The notes under the pieces were generated by a model. It was not told where the DNA came from, ran no database searches, and saw nothing but the letters and a program-made list of their open reading frames with translations. DNA of 8,590 bases from positions 1 through 8,590 of the forward strand of contig JAATVR010000414.1 of assembly GCA_014523665.1 (NCBI GenBank), in the 5' to 3' direction. The DNA comes from Nitrososphaerales archaeon TH526 (GTDB lineage: Archaea; Thermoproteota; Nitrososphaeria; Nitrososphaerales; Nitrososphaeraceae). A program made the translations under genes and the position numbers. Positions 5,585 to 8,590 of the stretch are shown here, one piece after another. How positions within the stretch are numbered: the first letter of the stretch is position 1; every line of letters starts with the position of its first letter.

Positions 5585-6070
5585 ATGATGCGCACAAGGT
5601 ACTCTTGCATATTAACAGTGCTATCATTAGTAATAGCATATTATTTTTGTACGTCTTACTGGCTGTATGCCCAGAAGTCTGGCTCCAACAATACACCACT
5701 ACAATATGCGACTAGTGGTTCAAGCCTAAATGTATTATTGGAGTCCACCCCATATCCTGTTAAGGTGAATGACAGTTCTGCCAAATTCAAAGTATCGTTT
5801 CTAAAGCCGGGTACAAGTACAGTGCAGGAACATGTCGATTTTAATCTAAGAATGTATGACAACGAAACTAATCGAATATTTCAAGCAACTAATTTAACAG
5901 GTCAACCAGAGGTTCCTCTACATGCGACCGAAGGAGTAATGACGATACCTATGCTAAATTACAAATTCAGTCAACCGGGTCAGTACAGAGTAGAAATTCC
6001 CGTGTATGGGATTTTGTTTAATCCAATACGACCAGAATTTGCAAACTTTACTCTCAATGTCGTAGGTTAA
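5585..6070 (+). CDS. Secreted beta-sandwich-like protein, unknown function
   Basis: A 161-aa extracytoplasmic protein. Residues 1-30 form a signal peptide or anchor: MMRTRYS, then a hydrophobic core ILTVLSLVIAYYFC, ending near WLYAQ. The rest alternates short polar and hydrophobic strands typical of an Ig-like or cupredoxin-like sandwich, e.g. NLRMYDNETNRIFQATNLTG, MTIPMLNYKFSQPGQYRVEI, FANFTLNVV. Five N-x-S/T sequons (NNT, NDS, NET, NLT, NFT) suit an archaeal surface glycoprotein. No cupredoxin His/Cys ligand set is present, so copper binding is unlikely. From memory, close relatives occur in ammonia-oxidising archaea, but their role is not known to me. It is monocistronic: its own TATA box in front and an eight-T terminator behind. 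ATG 5588 is an equally good start. Confidence 0.75.
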   Translation: MMRTRYSCILTVLSLVIAYYFCTSYWLYAQKSGSNNTPLQYATSGSSLNVLLESTPYPVKVNDSSAKFKVSFLKPGTSTVQEHVDFNLRMYDNETNRIFQATNLTGQPEVPLHATEGVMTIPMLNYKFSQPGQYRVEIPVYGILFNPIRPEFANFTLNVVG

Positions 6071-6079
6071 CAATGTCAC

Positions 6080-6087
6080 TTTTTTTT
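6080..6087 (+). terminator. T-run terminator
   Basis: Eight T residues, then CCTTT, begin 10 nt after the stop of the secreted beta-rich protein gene. It also separates that gene from the convergent DUF1059 gene. Confidence 0.55.
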
Positions 6088-6107
6088 CCTTTAATGGATT
6101 TTATCCC

Positions 6108-6290
6108 TTATTCTGTAGCGACGATGTTTTCATTTATACTAGTTTTCATATCGGAGGTCATTTCCTCAGCGCTTATCGCGTGAGCTTCCCACGCATGTTT
6201 AAAAGCCTTTGCTGTCACCTCCTCGTTAGAATCTCCAAGAATTACATAGTCACAGTCTAGACCTACGTCTCTGCAAGCCAGTCTCTTCAT
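6108..6290 (-). CDS. DUF1059 family small protein
   Basis: A 60-aa cytosolic protein matching PF06348 over its full length. The N-terminal motif MKRLACRDVGLDCDYVILGD has the conserved Cys pair (C6 and C13) in the CRDxGxDCD context. It is followed by SNEEV, a helix with KHAWEAHAI, and the SAEEMTSDM element usual near the C-terminus. The family is widespread in bacteria and archaea and has no established function; the two Cys hint at metal or redox chemistry. Its ATG lies about 28 nt from a TATA element, consistent with an almost leaderless transcript. It is divergent from cysH, with about 105 nt between start codons, so a shared regulatory region is possible. Confidence 0.9.
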   Translation of the reverse strand: MKRLACRDVGLDCDYVILGDSNEEVTAKAFKHAWEAHAISAEEMTSDMKTSINENIVATE

Positions 6291-6313
6291 TTGTGTCTGA
6301 TGTTAGGCCACAT

Positions 6314-6323
6314 TAAATTTATG
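6314..6323 (-). promoter_or_regulatory. TATA box of DUF1059 gene
   Basis: The minus-strand sequence CATAAATTTA is centred about 28 nt before the ATG at 6290. No Shine-Dalgarno motif lies between. Confidence 0.5.
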
Positions 6324-6363
6324 AATTCTGGTTGATTTCATATTGATATATTTTAAGAACGAA

Positions 6364-6373
6364 AAATTATAAG
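6364..6373 (+). promoter_or_regulatory. TATA box of cysH-sat operon
   Basis: AAATTATAAG is centred 26 nt before GTG 6395, so the operon transcript probably begins at the start codon. This spacing is the main reason to accept a GTG start with no ribosome binding site. Confidence 0.6.
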
Positions 6374-6394
6374 TGTAAATAGATACCAACCATT

Positions 6395-7156
6395 GTGGAA
6401 AAAAAAGCTGGTCTATCCATAGCTACTCGTATTACTCGGATAGAGGTACAAAACTTGGGAAAGAGCATGAGAGACAAATCTGCAGCAGAGATTTTGAGGT
6501 GGGCCATTGAAACATATGGTGAAAGAATAGCTCTAGCTTCAAGTTTTGGAGCCGAAGACGTGGCCATAATTGATATGATGTCGAAAATTGATAGAGATAA
6601 GACGAGAGTCTTTACATTGGACACTGGTCGGCTGAATCAAGAAACTTACGATGTAATGGATGAAATCAGAAAGAAATATGGAATCTTAGTAGACGTTTAT
6701 TGTCCTGATCACCATGAGCTTGAGAGTATGCTCAGAACTCATAGAATGAATTTGATGTATGATTCTGTTGAAAATCGAAAACTCTGCTGCGAAATTAGAA
6801 AGGTTCATCCCCTTGATAGAGCCTTAAGAAATATGTCGGGTTGGATTACTGGCTTAAGAAGACAACAGACGTTTACTAGATCTGCCATCGACAAAATAGA
6901 AATTGATTCTATTCATAACGACATAATCAAGATTAATCCTTTAGCAGATTGGGACAACGATATGGTTTGGAGCTATATCAAGCAGAATGATGTGCCCTAT
7001 AATAAACTTCATGACAAAGGGTATCCAAGTATAGGATGCGAACCTTGCACCAGAGCAGTAGAACCAAATGAAGATCCACGATCAGGAAGATGGTGGTGGG
7101 AGAGTTCTGCGCATAAAGAATGCGGTTTGCATTGGGACCCCGCTAAGATTAAGTGA
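6395..7156 (+). CDS. cysH: Adenylylsulfate (APS) reductase, assimilatory
   Basis: A 253-aa cytosolic enzyme reducing APS (possibly also PAPS) to sulfite with thioredoxin or a similar donor, in assimilatory sulfate reduction. It belongs to the PAPS reductase/ATP pyrophosphatase fold. Motifs: nucleotide-binding LASSFGAED (47-55); FTLDTGRL (73-80); YDSVENRKLCCEIRKVHPLDR with the Cys pair C131-C132; GWITGLRRQQTFTR (149-162); GCEPCTRAV with C215-x2-C218; and the C-terminal catalytic ECGLH (C243). The CC...CxxC set binds a [4Fe-4S] cluster and is the classical mark of APS-using enzymes; E. coli-type PAPS reductases lack it. The start is GTG 6395, fixed by a TATA box 26 nt upstream; the length is normal. 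sat follows 23 nt after the stop, so the two are co-transcribed. Confidence 0.93.
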   Translation: MEKKAGLSIATRITRIEVQNLGKSMRDKSAAEILRWAIETYGERIALASSFGAEDVAIIDMMSKIDRDKTRVFTLDTGRLNQETYDVMDEIRKKYGILVDVYCPDHHELESMLRTHRMNLMYDSVENRKLCCEIRKVHPLDRALRNMSGWITGLRRQQTFTRSAIDKIEIDSIHNDIIKINPLADWDNDMVWSYIKQNDVPYNKLHDKGYPSIGCEPCTRAVEPNEDPRSGRWWWESSAHKECGLHWDPAKIK

Positions 7157-7179
7157 TTGTGTAATTGAGAAAAAATGGA

Positions 7180-8310
7180 ATGCCTCCACCTCATGGAGGT
7201 AAATTGATAAATAGACTTAGCTCTCACCAAAGAAACCTTGATGAAATGTTCTCCATTATTATTGATACCGACACGAGGAATGATGTTGAGAACATTGCTG
7301 ATGGTATTTTTAGCCCATTAGAGGGATTCGTCTGTCAAGATGATTTTGAGAGTATCGTTAATAAAGGGAGATTGTCAAATGGCCTGCCCTGGACTATTCC
7401 CATTGCACTTGATGTTGATAACGAAACCTCAATCAAGATGAAGGATGCAGGCGAAGTTTTGCTCGTAAATAATAGCACAGCCTTTGGGGTTATGTCCGTT
7501 GATGATATGTATCCATTTGATAAGCTAAAAGTTGCAAAAGAGATATACCAAACAGTTGATCCACAGCACCCAGGCGTGATGAAAACTATGAGTATGAACG
7601 ATGTGTTGGTAGGGGGAAAGATAAAAGTTTTTTCCCGAATCCCTTTTTCGCAATCAAGAAAGCTAAGAAAAACTCCTGCGGAAACTAGGAACGAAATTCT
7701 AGCTCGAGGTTGGAAAAGCATAGTAGGTTTTCAAACCAGAAATGTACCACACGTAGCCCACGAAACCTTGCAGAAGACTGCACTTAGTCTATTTGATGGT
7801 TTATTTATCAATCCCCTTATTGGTAAGAAAAAATTGGGAGACTTTAAAGATGAAGTGATACTTCATACTTATGAAACTTTGCTTAATAGTTACTATTCGA
7901 GCGGCAGTGCGATGCTTGTTACTCTTCATACAGAGATGAGATATGCTGGCCCCAAGGAAGCAATTCACCATGCAATAATGCGCAAGAATTTTGGATGTAC
8001 ACATCTCATTATTGGGAGAGACCACGCCGGTGTGGGCGATTATTACGAGCCGCTCGCAGCGCAGAGAATATTCAGCGAATATCCCGACTTGGATATCGAA
8101 CCAGTATTCTTTCCAGCCTTTTATTATTGCAAGAAGTGTCGAGGGTATTCTAGCGCAAAAATATGTCCCCACAATTCTGAAGAAAGGGAAGAGCTCAGTG
8201 GTACAAAGATGAGAAAACTTGTAAGCTCCGGAACAATGCCAGCTGACCATCTAATGAGACCAGAGGTTGCCAAAGTCATACTTTCTTACACCGAGCCATT
8301 CGTCAAATAA
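7180..8310 (+). CDS. sat: Sulfate adenylyltransferase (ATP sulfurylase)
   Basis: It catalyses ATP + sulfate to APS + pyrophosphate (EC 2.7.7.4) and supplies the CysH substrate. It is 376 aa from ATG 7180, the normal size for monofunctional Sat. The N-terminal PUA-like part begins PPHGGKLINR and includes FSPLEGFVCQDDF (44-56). The catalytic part has GFQTRNVPHVAHE (183-195), which holds the Q-x-R-N and H-x2-H active-site motifs, then MRYAGPKEA (253-261) and GRDHAGVGDYY (279-289). A zinc-binding insert, C317-x2-C320...C329-x-H331, precedes the C-terminal SGTKMRKLVSSG segment. There is no APS kinase domain. A TTG at 7165 would add five residues; ATG 7180 matches the usual family N-terminus. It is second in the cysH-sat operon, and no clear T-run follows the stop. 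Confidence 0.95.
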   Translation: MPPPHGGKLINRLSSHQRNLDEMFSIIIDTDTRNDVENIADGIFSPLEGFVCQDDFESIVNKGRLSNGLPWTIPIALDVDNETSIKMKDAGEVLLVNNSTAFGVMSVDDMYPFDKLKVAKEIYQTVDPQHPGVMKTMSMNDVLVGGKIKVFSRIPFSQSRKLRKTPAETRNEILARGWKSIVGFQTRNVPHVAHETLQKTALSLFDGLFINPLIGKKKLGDFKDEVILHTYETLLNSYYSSGSAMLVTLHTEMRYAGPKEAIHHAIMRKNFGCTHLIIGRDHAGVGDYYEPLAAQRIFSEYPDLDIEPVFFPAFYYCKKCRGYSSAKICPHNSEEREELSGTKMRKLVSSGTMPADHLMRPEVAKVILSYTEPFVK

Positions 8311-8345
8311 TGAGGAATCAGTGTAAGATACTAAGTATATTAAGT

Positions 8346-8590
8346 TCAAAAAATAAGGCTCTCAGCTCTAATTCCGACATCATAATTAGTTAGGACAGTT
8401 CCTTTGATATCGGCTCCAATCTCTCTATCATCTAAGAAAACTTCATTTCGAGTAATTTGAATTTTTTGAGTATTATAGCATAGACCATCGGCAAGAATCC
8501 TGAGGTCATTACCATTTTCAATTCTGGCCTCGAATGACATATTTTCTCGTCTATTCCCTATGATTAATCTCTTGGGCTGGAGATATTCTA
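8346..8590 (-). CDS. Unidentified protein, C-terminal part (5' partial)
   Basis: The frame is open from the right edge to TGA 8348-8346, giving 80+ codons; the gene probably starts outside the window. ATG 8540 (64 aa) is an alternative start, with only a weak ATTAATCATA upstream. The visible part starts LQPKRLIIGNRREN, then MSFEARIENGNDLRILADGL, and ends in LTNYDVGIRAESLIF. It alternates charged and hydrophobic residues like a beta-rich C-terminal domain. It has a single Cys and no membrane segment. I recognise no family. It converges on sat with a 35-nt gap. Confidence 0.5.
   Translation of the reverse strand, partial: EYLQPKRLIIGNRRENMSFEARIENGNDLRILADGLCYNTQKIQITRNEVFLDDREIGADIKGTVLTNYDVGIRAESLIF

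Noticed and set aside
7335..7721. 128-aa minus-strand open frame, and another at 7801-8250
   Set aside because: Both are antisense to strongly conserved sat motifs.
1..8590. tRNA, rRNA, CRISPR array or insertion sequence
   Set aside because: I found no T-loop plus acceptor pairing, no rRNA-like blocks, no regularly spaced repeats of CRISPR type and no transposase motifs on either strand.

Overview
The window looks like a chromosomal stretch of an ammonia-oxidising archaeon (Nitrososphaerota/Thaumarchaeota, probably of the Nitrososphaera/Nitrosocosmicus kind). This is inferred, not proven. The grounds are A/T-rich TATA elements about 24-28 nt upstream of several start codons (leaderless transcription), almost no Shine-Dalgarno sites, short T-run terminators, AN1-like zinc-finger mini-proteins, a relic resembling small archaeal winged-helix regulators, and an extracytoplasmic beta-rich protein of a type I associate with this phylum.

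Left part (1-1880): the C-terminal two thirds of a phage-type terminase large subunit, followed with a 7-nt overlap by an unknown 77-aa protein. Next comes a 61-aa Cys/His protein, then two damaged genes: an AN1-like zinc finger split over reading frames with two compensating frameshifts, and a 23-codon stub resembling the N-terminus of a winged-helix regulator. This looks like a decaying mobile or proviral segment.

Middle part (1880-3990): two small secreted acidic proteins, one per strand. Between them lies a gene-free stretch with nested and crossing inverted repeats followed by a T-run, a candidate structured RNA. A second AN1-like zinc-finger ORF, with a probable frameshift in a C6 run, and about 700 nt with no supported gene follow.

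Right part (3990-8590): ordinary housekeeping content. It holds a CPA2-type cation:proton antiporter, a possible 40-aa protein, a secreted beta-rich protein, and a DUF1059 protein. The DUF1059 gene is divergent from a cysH-sat operon for assimilatory sulfate reduction. Sat makes adenylylsulfate (APS) from sulfate and ATP, and CysH, which carries the Cys-Cys/Cys-x2-Cys iron-sulfur ligands, reduces APS to sulfite. The window ends inside an unidentified minus-strand gene that converges on sat.
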